Shown here one piece after another: positions 8,122 to 16,551 of a DNA stretch of 64,000 nucleotides (position 1 is the first letter of the stretch; each line of letters begins with the position of its first letter). Source of the DNA: VXNE01 sp963665455 (lineage in GTDB: Bacteria; Pseudomonadota; Gammaproteobacteria; Pseudomonadales; Azotimanducaceae). A program made the translations under genes and the position numbers. Under the pieces are notes generated by a model. It did no database searches. It saw only the letters and a program-made list of their open reading frames with translations, and had not been told where the DNA came from. The stretch covers positions 248,001-312,000 of the forward strand of contig OY762279.1 of assembly GCA_963665455.1 (NCBI GenBank), read 5' to 3'.

Positions 8122-8661
8122 CTAGTCCTCTAGGGCGGCCGCTAGCCACTCCTTGCCGGATTGGAAGACGCGATCACCGACCGGTTCCTTGAGGCCATCG
8201 GCGATGAGCACCGCCCATCGAATATCCTGCATTGAGGCGATCAGTTTTGCGTTGAGGTCGCACAAACGATCAAACTCCCGGAAGAGATCGTCGGCAAATT
8301 GGTCGCGGATCCCGGCTTTGCGCAACCTATCGCGAGCGACGTTCAACTCGCCTAGTACGTCGTTCAAGAAGGACTCCGCAGTCTCCAGCAAGTCTGTCCC
8401 TTGGCCTTCCGGGTCTGAGAGTTCGACGGGAGCTGTCGCCTTGACTATCTCCAAGAGACGCTCGCTCGCCAAGTAGAGGGTTGCGCACGCGCCTGACGCC
8501 TCTCGTATTTTCTTCGTAGTTTCAGCGACGAGCTTATGGGCCAGGTTGTGACGACGCATCACGTCGTTGGCAACCGATGGTGCTTCGGGCACTCCAAGTG
8601 CGGTCGCGACCTTAGGCAAGGTTTCCGCAAAGTCCCTGACTTCGGCGTTTAGCATCAGCAA
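8122..8661 (-). CDS. All-helical protein upstream of RelE/ParE-like toxin, possible antitoxin
   Basis: 179 residues, predicted almost entirely helical, acidic, with long heptad-like stretches (LLEIVKATAPVELSDPEGQG, LNDVLGELNVARDRLRKAG, LFREFDRLCDLNAKLIAS). I do not recognise a family. It lies directly upstream of the toxin-like gene with an 11-base gap, so the two are probably cotranscribed and it may neutralise the toxin. It is roughly twice the size of usual RelB/ParD antitoxins and has no visible ribbon-helix-helix or HTH. Alternatively it is an unrelated gene and the toxin is solitary. Confidence 0.6.
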   Translation of the reverse strand: MLMLNAEVRDFAETLPKVATALGVPEAPSVANDVMRRHNLAHKLVAETTKKIREASGACATLYLASERLLEIVKATAPVELSDPEGQGTDLLETAESFLNDVLGELNVARDRLRKAGIRDQFADDLFREFDRLCDLNAKLIASMQDIRWAVLIADGLKEPVGDRVFQSGKEWLAAALED

Positions 8662-8771
8662 GTCCTCCGAATCCGGCGATTCTCCCAGCTACTGCACAAG
8701 TGCGCAATCCGGCCCGTCTCGTACACTTCCGTCGCCGTCTGCTCGCTAGCGGAATTTCCGTAATATAATCA

Positions 8772-8790
8772 ATGCGTTAGAACAACGCAT
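8772..8790 (-). terminator. Hairpin downstream of tRNA-Glu, possible terminator
   Basis: A perfect 7-bp stem (ATGCGTT/AACGCAT) with a 5-base loop begins two bases after the tRNA-Glu 3' end, read on the minus strand. It is followed by TGATTATATT, which is AT-rich but not a clean T run. Confidence 0.4.
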
Positions 8791-8791
8791 G

Positions 8792-8867
8792 TGGCGTCCC
8801 CTAGGGGAGTCGAACCCCTGTTACTGGGATGAAAACCCAGTGTCCTAGGCCTCTAGACGAAGGGGAC
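8792..8867 (-). tRNA. tRNA-Glu(TTC)
   Basis: 76 nucleotides on the minus strand with the CCA encoded (TGG at 8792-8794 on the plus strand). The acceptor stem is GTCCCCT/AGGGGAC, the D-arm TCGTCTAGAGGCCTAGGAC, the anticodon stem CTGGG/CCCAG around the loop TTTTCAT (anticodon TTC), and the T-arm CAGGGGTTCGACTCCCCT-like. It closely resembles the gammaproteobacterial tRNA-Glu. Confidence 0.97.
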
Positions 8868-8886
8868 GCAGGCGCGAAAGGCGGGC

Positions 8887-8915
8887 ATTCTAAGGGCGGG
8901 TGGGAACTGGTTCAA
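8887..8915 (-). promoter_or_regulatory. Promoter of tRNA-Glu
   Basis: Read on the minus strand, TTGAAC (8910-8915) and TAGAAT (8887-8892) are separated by exactly 17 bases. The -10 lies 19 bases before the tRNA 5' end and is followed by the GC-rich discriminator GCCCGCC, the pattern expected of stringently controlled stable-RNA promoters. Confidence 0.6.
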
Positions 8916-9341
8916 CCTCCTCCGTGCGCTCGCGTGCCGCAGGGCGGACAACGGCACGGCGAATCGTCTGCGACTGGCCAATGCGCAAGAGTGCAGCGAG
9001 AACGCGCCCCGGACGCCAGCGGCACCCCCGACCGCCCGATCTAGGCCACGGGCCGAAAGAGGCTCAGTTTCCGTGGTTTGAACGCCCGGTGCGCAGGGCC
9101 AATTGTAGCGCAGGAGGGCGGCGGTGCCCTCTGGCCGGCACGATCAGTCCCATCCGACGCATCACCAAAGCGGTCCCGGCCCGCCCGACGCCCCGGGGAA
9201 GGAACCCCGAGCGAAACTCCCACACCCCCAACCTGATAGCCTCCCCCCGTCCCCTCCCACCGGACCCCAACCCTGCGCCCCCTCCACTACTACCTCGTCG
9301 GCACCAGCGGCTGGTTCGTCTCAAACGGCATCCAGACCGTC

Positions 9342-10508
9342 ATGTTCGCGTGGCTCGTCACCATCGTCCTGCACGAGTCGCCGGCTATGGTGGGCGTGGC
9401 GCAGACCGCGATGCTCGTGCCCGCCATGCTCCTGATGCTCATCGGCGGCAGTGTCGCAGATCGCTATGGCGGGCGGCGGGTGGCGGTCATCTCGCAGGTG
9501 GCGGCGACGGTGCCCGTGGTGGCGCTCTGGGTGGTGCTGTCCCGCGAGAACCTCACGTTCGGCTTCATGATCGCCTTCGCGGTGGCGATGGGGTGTGCCC
9601 AGGCGTTCCTGACACCGGCGCGGGACGGCCTCCTGAACCAAGTCGCGGGACGCCACATTCAGCGCACGGTGGCGCTCGTGACGCTGGTGCAGTTCGGCAT
9701 CCAGATCGTGGCGTTCCTTGTGGCGGGACAGGCGGACCGGGTGGGTGGCGGCCCCGTCGTCCTCGTGCAGGTGGCTGCCCTCGTCATCGGAACGGTGGCG
9801 CTCGCACGGGTGGCCGTGCCGGCAATTGTCGCTCCGCGAAGCGCGACTTCCGGATCCGTCCTACGCGAACTCACAGATTCTGTGGCACGCGGCTTCCGCA
9901 CGGTCATGAGTTCCCCGTCGATGCGCGTCGTCGTCTTGCAGAACTTCGCCTTGGGCATCTTCTTCATGGGGCCGTACGTGGTCGCGATTCCCCTGCTGGT
10001 GCGGGAAACGTACGACGGCACCGCCGCTGACCTGGCGTGGCTCAGCACGGCGAACGCCGTGGGGCTGGTCCTGGCGGTGTGCGTGCTGCTGTGGGTGGGC
10101 GACATCCGCCGTCAAGGAAGGCTGCTCCTGCTCACCACCGGCATCGGCGCGGTGGCGTTGGGCTTGGCCGGCGTCGGGCTGGAGTTCCCCGCTTTCGTGG
10201 TCTGCATCGGCGCGTGGGGCTCGTGCGCGGGCCTCGGTATGAGCATGGCGCGCACGATCATGCAGGAGCAGGCGCCGCCGGATCAGCGCGGGCGCGTGAT
10301 GGCGTTCTTCTCCTTCTCGTTCATGTCCTCGGCGCCGTTGGGAACGTTGCTGTCCGGGCTCATGGTGGAGTGGTGGGGCGCGGAGCGGGTGCTCGTGGTT
10401 TCGGCCGTCGCGATGCTGGTGGCGATCACGGCGGTTGGGTTCGCGTCGCGGCTTTGGTGGCTGGATGCGCGAGCGGTACGGGAGGCGCGGGAAGCCGCCG
10501 CCGGCTGA
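9342..10508 (+). CDS. MFS transporter (MFS_3, EntS-like)
   Basis: At least 388 residues with about eleven to twelve membrane segments. The MFS signature GGSVADRYGGRRVAV lies in the first cytoplasmic loop and the family repeat QDQRGRVMAFF-like (DQRGRVMAFFSF) in the second half. It belongs to the multidrug/siderophore-exporter branch; the substrate is unknown. Start problem: homology seems to extend upstream (RPLHYYLVGTSGWFVSNGIQ), in frame back to a stop at 9237-9239, but no ATG, GTG or TTG is there; only a CTG at 9273 could serve. Either CTG initiates or the first half of TM1 is lost. The 8868-9270 interval otherwise shows only the tRNA promoter. Confidence 0.82.
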   Translation: MFAWLVTIVLHESPAMVGVAQTAMLVPAMLLMLIGGSVADRYGGRRVAVISQVAATVPVVALWVVLSRENLTFGFMIAFAVAMGCAQAFLTPARDGLLNQVAGRHIQRTVALVTLVQFGIQIVAFLVAGQADRVGGGPVVLVQVAALVIGTVALARVAVPAIVAPRSATSGSVLRELTDSVARGFRTVMSSPSMRVVVLQNFALGIFFMGPYVVAIPLLVRETYDGTAADLAWLSTANAVGLVLAVCVLLWVGDIRRQGRLLLLTTGIGAVALGLAGVGLEFPAFVVCIGAWGSCAGLGMSMARTIMQEQAPPDQRGRVMAFFSFSFMSSAPLGTLLSGLMVEWWGAERVLVVSAVAMLVAITAVGFASRLWWLDARAVREAREAAAG

Positions 10509-10565
10509 CCGGGCGGAGGCCGAAACGGTATCATTGCGCCTCCATCCCTAGGAACCCGAGGAAGT

Positions 10566-10931
10566 ATGTTGTCAGGACCGACTTGGAGCCGTCGCCGCTT
10601 CGTTGCCGCCGCCGCTGGGGGCCTCGCCGTCATCCCCGCAGTGAACCTGTTTGGACAGGAAGCAGCCTCGCGGCTCGATGAGAGCGATCCCGTAGCCCTG
10701 GCGTTCGGCTATCGCCACGACGCGGATGCGGTCGATACGGCCCGCTTCCCGAAGCGCGCGACGGAGGAGGGCAAGACCCAGTTCTGCGACAACTGCCTCC
10801 ACTACAAGAACGCGGAGGAGGTCGACGGCTGGGCGCCCTGCGCCCTCTTCCCCGAACCGGGAGCGTCGCCGCCTAGGGGGCGGCTCGTCGCGGCCAAGGG
10901 CTGGTGCAACGTCTGGGTGGCGCAGCCCTAA
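10566..10931 (+). CDS. High-potential iron-sulfur protein (HiPIP)
   Basis: 121 residues with a Tat-type signal (SRRRFVAAAAGGLAVIPAVN), so the folded protein would be exported to the periplasm with its cluster. The mature part has the four HiPIP cysteines: FCDNCLHY, APCALFP and KGWCNVW. HiPIP carries a [4Fe-4S](3+/2+) cluster and shuttles electrons between bc1-type complexes and oxidases or reaction centres. No bc1 or photosynthesis genes are nearby; it could serve the aa3-type oxidase encoded at 17-22 kb, which is inference. The gene stands alone between an MFS gene and a convergent PhyH gene. Confidence 0.95.
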   Translation: MLSGPTWSRRRFVAAAAGGLAVIPAVNLFGQEAASRLDESDPVALAFGYRHDADAVDTARFPKRATEEGKTQFCDNCLHYKNAEEVDGWAPCALFPEPGASPPRGRLVAAKGWCNVWVAQP

Positions 10932-10983
10932 TCTCGCGCGGAGGCTCCGTGCTCGTGCGCCGCGTCTCGCCGGAGGCGGGGCG

Positions 10984-11961
10984 TTACTGATAACCTCGCG
11001 GCATGCTCGCCCGCACCGCATCGGAGAACCCAGACGCCACCCACTCGCACTGCGCCGTGTTCCAGTGGGAGAAGAAGAGCCGCGTCGCCGGGTCCGGGTG
11101 CAGGGCGAGCCGTTCCGGGAACAGGTTCCAGTCCGTCAGGCACGGCGTCGGGGGACGTATGTAGCGCTCGGTGCGCGGGAGCGCACTCGGTAGCCAGCCG
11201 CCGCGCGCGTAGTACTGATGCCAAGTGCGCCGTCGCCGTTGGCCGTCGCCGTCGAGGCGGCAGTGCCAGGTGGCGGTGTCGTAGAGGATGCACGTGCCGG
11301 CCGCCGCGAATAGCGGCACCTCCTCGTAGGCATCCCCGAGCGTCTCGTAGGCGTCCCGCAGCGTCTCGAAACGATTGCTCCTCGGCACCACGCAGAAGGC
11401 CGGCGTGCCCGGTTCCACGTCCGTGAGGTAGTGTACGGCGCACAACCAGTCCACGGGCATGTAGGGCTTGCGCGTGAAGCGGTCCGGCCGGGTGGCGTCG
11501 TGGTGGAAGTTCTGGCTGCCGAGCCCGGCGTGTTCCGGCGTCTCGCGGAAGTTGAATTCGCTGAAGCGCGCGCGGTCCTCGCCGCCCAAGAGCCGACAGA
11601 CGGCGGGGTAGGAACTCGGGTGCCGGGTGTAGGGATCCAGTTCCGGGTAGTCGAGCAAGGGCTGCGAGAAAATCAGGCCCTGGTGCCGGTGGTGGGGTTT
11701 GCGCGGCCCGAGGCCCCAGGCTTCGGGACGCTCCTCCTGCGTGCGGTCGTAGAACTCGTTCAGGTGCCCGAGTTCCGCCGGAGAGAGGCAGGCCGCGATC
11801 ACGACGTAGCCGTGCTCCGCGAAGAACGCGTCGATGCCGTCGAGATCGGTCGGGGGAAAGTGCGGCGGCGGGGCTTCGGCGATGCGGCCGAAACCCTGGT
11901 CCGCGAGGGCGGCGTCGCCGGAACGGTTCGGCTGCTTCTCGAGCCGGACGCGGGCGGGCAT
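10984..11961 (-). CDS. Phytanoyl-CoA dioxygenase (PhyH) family protein
   Basis: 325 residues from ATG 11961, the start that excludes overlap with the divergent CorC gene. It is a non-haem Fe(II)/2-oxoglutarate oxygenase: a GYVVIAACLSPAEL N-terminal helix, the metal motif HHDATRP (His-x-Asp), the distal WHCRLDGDGQRRRR with the second His and the 2OG-binding Arg, and a double-stranded beta-helix core between. Family members hydroxylate lipids, amino acids or natural products; the substrate is not evident. It converges with the HiPIP gene and diverges from the CorC gene with about 170 bases between starts. Confidence 0.88.
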   Translation of the reverse strand: MPARVRLEKQPNRSGDAALADQGFGRIAEAPPPHFPPTDLDGIDAFFAEHGYVVIAACLSPAELGHLNEFYDRTQEERPEAWGLGPRKPHHRHQGLIFSQPLLDYPELDPYTRHPSSYPAVCRLLGGEDRARFSEFNFRETPEHAGLGSQNFHHDATRPDRFTRKPYMPVDWLCAVHYLTDVEPGTPAFCVVPRSNRFETLRDAYETLGDAYEEVPLFAAAGTCILYDTATWHCRLDGDGQRRRRTWHQYYARGGWLPSALPRTERYIRPPTPCLTDWNLFPERLALHPDPATRLFFSHWNTAQCEWVASGFSDAVRASMPRGYQ

Positions 11962-12133
11962 GGGGCTTCCAGGAGACCTCGTTTGTGGGGGCTGGCGCGG
12001 CATCTTACCGTGATCCGGTCGGAAGTCCGCCCCGCGTCGGGCGCCCGGCGACCCACTTCCTGCCACGCGCCTTCCATGAAACACTGCCCCCCACGGACGG
12101 TACCCGGCGACGCCGGGTCGGGAGCCCCAGGTC

Positions 12134-13396
12134 ATGCACGAACTCTCGATGGGTACGTTGCTGCTGATCATCGTCGTGCTGACGATCATGTCCGCGTATT
12201 TCGCGGGGTCCGAGACGGCGATGATGGCGCTGAACCGCTATCGGCTCCGGCACCTGGCGAACGAGGGCCACCGCGGGGCGCGCAAGGCGAACCGCCTGCT
12301 GAAACGCCCGGACCGGCTGCTCGGCGTCATCCTGGTCGGCAACAACGTCGTGATCTTCCTCACCGCCTCGTTCGCGACGGAGGTCGCCAACCGCATCGTG
12401 GGGGACACGGCCGGTCCCTTCATCGGCGCGGTCGTGCTGACGGTCTACATGCTGATCTTCGCCGAAGTCACCCCGAAGACCGTGGCGGCGGCGCGGCCCG
12501 AGTCCCTCGCCTTCCCGTCGTCGTACATCCTGCAGCCGCTCCTCACCATCTCCCATCCGGTGGTGATCTTCGTCAACTGGATCAGCAACCTGCTGGCCGC
12601 GCCGATGATCGCGCGGGCGGAGGAGAAGTCCGAGCAGCTCTCCGTCGCCGAACTCAAGACGGTGCTGAACGAACACACAACGCTCCCCCCGGAGCGGCAG
12701 GCCATGCTGGTGGGCATCCTGGATCTGGAGAGCACCACGGTGGAGGACATCATGGTGCCCCGGGCCGGGATCGTCGGCATCGACATCGACGACGATCCGA
12801 GCACCATCCTGGAAGCCATCGAAAACGCCCAGCACACCCGCCTGCCCGTGTACCGGGAACATATCGACAACGTGGTCGGCATCCTGCACCTGCGCCGCGC
12901 GGCGCGTTTCGCGGGGGAGACGTTCCGCAAGGCCGATCTCCTACGCGAGACCGAGGATCCGTACTACGTCCCCGCGAGCACGGCGCTGCACACGCAGCTC
13001 TACAACTTCCAGAAGCAGAAGCGGCGCGTCGCCCTGGTGGTGGACGAGTACGGCGGCATCCAGGGCATGACCACGCTGGAGGACCTGCTCGAGGAGATCG
13101 TCGGCGAGTTCACCACGGACTTCACGTCGCGGCTCGGCGACGTGCGGCGCGAGGACGATGGCTCGTACCTCATCGATGGCAGCGCCTTGGTCCGGGACGT
13201 GAACCGGGCGTTGGAGTTGGAACTCCCGACGGATGGCCCGCGCACGATGAACGGCCTCGTCCTGGAGCACTTGGAGTCGTTCCCGGACGGCAACGTCAGC
13301 ATGCGGGTCGGCTCCTACGTGCTGGAGACGGTGCGCATGGCGGAGAACCTGGTGCGCACGGTGCGCGTGACCGTGGTGGCGGAGGGTGGAGAGTAA
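12134..13396 (+). CDS. CNNM/CorC-family CBS-domain membrane protein (YfjD-like)
   Basis: 420 residues. Residues 1 to about 180 are a DUF21/CNNM membrane domain (LLLIIVVLTIMSAYFAGSET, then FAEVTPKTVAAARPE). A CBS pair follows (VEDIMVPRAGIVGIDID; VVGILHLRRA; RRVALVVDEYGGIQGMTTLE), and a C-terminal CorC_HlyC domain (LIDGSALVRDVNRALELEL). Family proteins are inner-membrane divalent-cation (Mg/Co) transporters or efflux regulators, with CBS domains sensing nucleotides. It is divergent from the PhyH gene; the 173 bases after it carry only an imperfect CCACCATCG/CGATGGTGG inverted repeat. Confidence 0.92.
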   Translation: MHELSMGTLLLIIVVLTIMSAYFAGSETAMMALNRYRLRHLANEGHRGARKANRLLKRPDRLLGVILVGNNVVIFLTASFATEVANRIVGDTAGPFIGAVVLTVYMLIFAEVTPKTVAAARPESLAFPSSYILQPLLTISHPVVIFVNWISNLLAAPMIARAEEKSEQLSVAELKTVLNEHTTLPPERQAMLVGILDLESTTVEDIMVPRAGIVGIDIDDDPSTILEAIENAQHTRLPVYREHIDNVVGILHLRRAARFAGETFRKADLLRETEDPYYVPASTALHTQLYNFQKQKRRVALVVDEYGGIQGMTTLEDLLEEIVGEFTTDFTSRLGDVRREDDGSYLIDGSALVRDVNRALELELPTDGPRTMNGLVLEHLESFPDGNVSMRVGSYVLETVRMAENLVRTVRVTVVAEGGE

Positions 13397-13569
13397 CACC
13401 CAAACGTGCGTGGGCCCTTGGATTGCCTCGACCGACCTCGGTCGCGTTGCGTCTGCCGCCGGCAGGTCTTACGGCGCGGGCGCGTAGGCCACCATCGAGG
13501 AACGCCCGAGCCATGTACGATGGTGGGGTTGTTGGCGTGGGAATCCGCTTGGCTTGAAGGAGACTGATC

Positions 13570-14919
13570 ATGCACCGCGTTTCGGGGACGAGACTTCCCT
13601 GGCTTGCCGCGCCGGTCCTGTGGTGGTGCGCGGCGGGCGCGCTCGAGGCCGGAGGGCAAACCCCGGAGCGCCACGCCTATTTCGGGGACCTGCACGTCCA
13701 CACGAAGTTCTCCGCGGACGCCTACAGCTTCGGTGCCCGCAACGGACCGGACGAGGCCTACGCCTTCGCCAAGGGCGCGCCACTAAGGCATCCGTCCGGC
13801 TACCCGATCCGAATGCAGGGCGCGCCCCTCGATTTCTTGGCCGTGACGGACCACGCCGAGTACCTGGGCAACATCACGGCCCTCGGCGACCCGGATCACC
13901 CGCTGTCGGGCTCGGATTTCGCCGAGGTCACCCAGGGCGTGATGTTGGCCGCGTTCCTGAGCTTCGGCGCCACCTTGAACACGGGCGTGGTGGACCCGGC
14001 CCTGCACGACGACATCATCCGCCGCGACGCTTGGCAGCGCATCGTCGCCGCCGCCGAGCGCCACAACGATCCGGGCACGTTTACCACCTTCGTCGGCTAC
14101 GAGTACAGTTCGTCTCCCGACGGCATGTTGCACCGCAATGTCGTGTTCCGGGGCGCACGCGTGCCGGACCTGCCGTTTGGCACGACGGACTCGCGGGACC
14201 CGGAGGACCTGTGGGCCTGGCTCGACCGGCTACGCGACGACGGCATCGAGGGCCTGGCCATCCCGCACAACACCAACCTGAGCAACGGCAACTACTTCCT
14301 GACCACCACGTTCGAGGGCGAGCCCTTCGATGCGTCGTATGCCGCGGCCCGGTTGCGCAACGAACCCATCGTGGAGATGACGCAGGTAAAGGGTACGTCC
14401 GACACCCACCCGCTGCTCTCCCCGAACGACGAATGGGCGGATTTCGAAATCGTCTCCGAAGGCGTCCGGGGCGCGTACGTGCGCGACGCCTTGTTGACCG
14501 GCCTCGAAATGCAACGCGCCGAGGGCTTCAACCCGTACCGCTTCGGCTTCATCGGCTCCAGCGATACCCATAACGTCGGCGGAGCCTACGAGGAGCCGAC
14601 CTACCACGGCAAGATCGGCAACGCCGATGGGCGGCCGGAGTGGCGCCGCATCACGCCGCTGGACGAGCCGGCGGGCGGTGCAGCCAGTGCTCCCGAGGGG
14701 ACTCCGGTCGAGCCTGAAGAACTGGCGGCGGATGCGTCGCTGATGGACCAACTGCGGGCCGGCGCGACGGCGGGTTGGGGCGCGTCGGGCCTGGCGGCGG
14801 TGTGGGCGGAAGCCAACACGCGGGAGGCGATCTATGCCGCGTTTCGGCGCAAGGAGACCTTCGCGACCAGCGGTCCCCGCATCTGGTCGTCGCCGATCTG
14901 GATTACTCCGGCGTCGTAG
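13570..14919 (+). CDS. DUF3604 protein with large in-frame internal deletion
   Basis: 449 residues with a signal peptide, then the PHP-like metal motifs of DUF3604: YFGDLHVHTKFSADA, FLAVTDHAEYLGN, IPHNTNLSNGN, EMTQVKGTSDTHPLLS and IGSSDTHNVGG. It is probably a periplasmic metal-dependent hydrolase of unknown substrate. Compared with the 607-residue paralogue at 34861-36684, the two align to ATSGPRI, then this protein jumps straight to WSSPIWITPAS, the last residues of the long form. The missing block corresponds to 513 bases (171 codons) of the paralogue, 36142-36654. The deletion keeps frame and stop. The C-terminal domain is gone, so function may be altered or lost. Confidence 0.85.
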   Translation: MHRVSGTRLPWLAAPVLWWCAAGALEAGGQTPERHAYFGDLHVHTKFSADAYSFGARNGPDEAYAFAKGAPLRHPSGYPIRMQGAPLDFLAVTDHAEYLGNITALGDPDHPLSGSDFAEVTQGVMLAAFLSFGATLNTGVVDPALHDDIIRRDAWQRIVAAAERHNDPGTFTTFVGYEYSSSPDGMLHRNVVFRGARVPDLPFGTTDSRDPEDLWAWLDRLRDDGIEGLAIPHNTNLSNGNYFLTTTFEGEPFDASYAAARLRNEPIVEMTQVKGTSDTHPLLSPNDEWADFEIVSEGVRGAYVRDALLTGLEMQRAEGFNPYRFGFIGSSDTHNVGGAYEEPTYHGKIGNADGRPEWRRITPLDEPAGGAASAPEGTPVEPEELAADASLMDQLRAGATAGWGASGLAAVWAEANTREAIYAAFRRKETFATSGPRIWSSPIWITPAS

Positions 14920-14961
14920 GAGACGCGTAGCCGAAACGCTTGCGGAAGCCGGGGCCGCGAG

Positions 14962-16434
14962 TCAAGGGGCGGGATTCAATTCGACCTGGCCGAACGTCTC
15001 ATCTACCGGCCGCACCCAATCCATCACCGGCGCCGCCGGGCCGCCGGTGACGCACAGCTTCCCGTCCGCGACGAAGCCCTCCGGACGTCCGTCGAGCTCG
15101 GCGACCAGACGCGCGCGCCAATCCTCGATGTCGGTCTGGTGTGCCGGGCTTGCCGATAGCTCCTCCATCTCGTCCGGGTCGTTCTCTAGATCGAAGTAGT
15201 GCTGGTTGCCCGTTCCGGGATACCAGATGTACTTCCGCCGCCCGTCGGTCAGGTACTGCATGCCACTGTCCAGGGTGGGGACGATGGCACACTCGCCATG
15301 CAGGAACGTCCGCCACGATGGCTGCTCGCCCCGGATCAGCGGCATCAAGCTCCTACCCTCGACACGCTCGGGAACATCCACCCCGGCGATGTCCAACAGC
15401 GTCGGCATCACGTCCATCAGCTCCACCAACTCGTCCCGCACTTGGCCGCGCACCGCCTCCCACCGTGGATCTGGTGGCATCCGTATCAGGAACGGAATGC
15501 GGGCGGAGCCCTCGAAGGCGTTGCGCTTGCGGATCCATTGGTGGTCGCCCAGCATCTCGCCGTGGTCCGAGACGAACAGCACCACCGTGTTGGGCGGCAG
15601 GGCCACGAGGACGCGGCCGATCTGGTCGTCGATGTGGTTGATGGCGCCGTAGTAGCCGGCGCGGTATTGCCGCAGGAGTTCGGGCGTAAGCGCCGTGCGC
15701 CAGGAGGTGACCGAGAGCCCGCGTTGGGGACCGTTGAAGACCCGCGCCCAGTCGCCGATGACGGGTTCCGGCAGGTCCATCGCCATGTAGCGGTCCCAAT
15801 AGGGCTGCGGCGGCGTGCAGGGTTGATGCGGCTGGTGGAAGCTCACCTTCAGGAAGAACGGCACGGTCGGGTCGCGCCGGTGCAGGAAGTCGAGGGCCTG
15901 GTCGGCGCACCAATGGGTGAAGTGCAAGTGTTCGGGGAGGTGCCAGGGCCGCGCCACCCAGCCGTTCTGGTGCGCGCCGTGGGCGATGCCGGGGTTCCAG
16001 GAACGCGCGCCTTCCCGGGCCAGAAAGAGCTGGTAGTCGTCCGACGCCGGGGGACCGGACGGGCTGTCGGCCCAGACGGAGCTGTCGAATCCGTATAGGC
16101 GCCGCCGCGGGAACAGGTGCAGCTTGCCGACGAGATGGGTCTGGTAGCCGGCTCGGGACAGTTCTCCCGGTAGCGTGGGTCCGTCGAGCCATCCCACGGC
16201 GTTCATCAAGATGCCGTGGGAGGCGGGCTTCTTGCCCGTCATGAGCGTGCGCCGGGCAGGTACGCATACCGGGCACGCGGAATAGGCGCGGCGAAAGCAC
16301 GTGCCGGTGGCGGCCAACTCGTCGAGGTAGGGCGTTTGAAGGACGGGGTGACCGTCGATGCCGAGGCAGTCGCCGCGTTGTTCGTCGGTCATGAAGAGGA
16401 CGATGTTGGGGCGTGGGTCGCTGGTGTCTGTCAT
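14962..16434 (-). CDS. Type I sulfatase
   Basis: 490 residues from ATG 16434; an upstream in-frame ATG adds 15 residues without family character. It has the alkaline-phosphatase-superfamily sulfatase layout: PNIVLFMTDEQRGDCLG (metal Asp), the maturation motif C-V-P-A-R at residues 57-61, with Cys57 expected to become formylglycine, GKLHLFPRR, KVSFHQPH, and VVLFVSDHGEMLGDHQ. It hydrolyses sulfate esters; the choline-sulfatase/arylsulfatase branch is plausible. No signal peptide is seen, so it may be cytoplasmic. It needs a formylglycine-generating enzyme, not found in this window. Confidence 0.93.
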   Translation of the reverse strand: MTDTSDPRPNIVLFMTDEQRGDCLGIDGHPVLQTPYLDELAATGTCFRRAYSACPVCVPARRTLMTGKKPASHGILMNAVGWLDGPTLPGELSRAGYQTHLVGKLHLFPRRRLYGFDSSVWADSPSGPPASDDYQLFLAREGARSWNPGIAHGAHQNGWVARPWHLPEHLHFTHWCADQALDFLHRRDPTVPFFLKVSFHQPHQPCTPPQPYWDRYMAMDLPEPVIGDWARVFNGPQRGLSVTSWRTALTPELLRQYRAGYYGAINHIDDQIGRVLVALPPNTVVLFVSDHGEMLGDHQWIRKRNAFEGSARIPFLIRMPPDPRWEAVRGQVRDELVELMDVMPTLLDIAGVDVPERVEGRSLMPLIRGEQPSWRTFLHGECAIVPTLDSGMQYLTDGRRKYIWYPGTGNQHYFDLENDPDEMEELSASPAHQTDIEDWRARLVAELDGRPEGFVADGKLCVTGGPAAPVMDWVRPVDETFGQVELNPAP

Positions 16435-16551
16435 GGCTCGGGGGATGCAGGGGGAAGGCGGAGTGTCGCACGGATGCACGGCGGACGGCGCGGACGGTGG
16501 TGCGGCGCAGGTGCGGCGCTATCATGGCGGCTCGCCAACGGGAGGATCCAC

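Noticed and set aside
11431..13557. Long plus-strand open frame across PhyH and CorC genes
   Set aside because: It is a shadow of two well-supported genes in other frames, without motifs.
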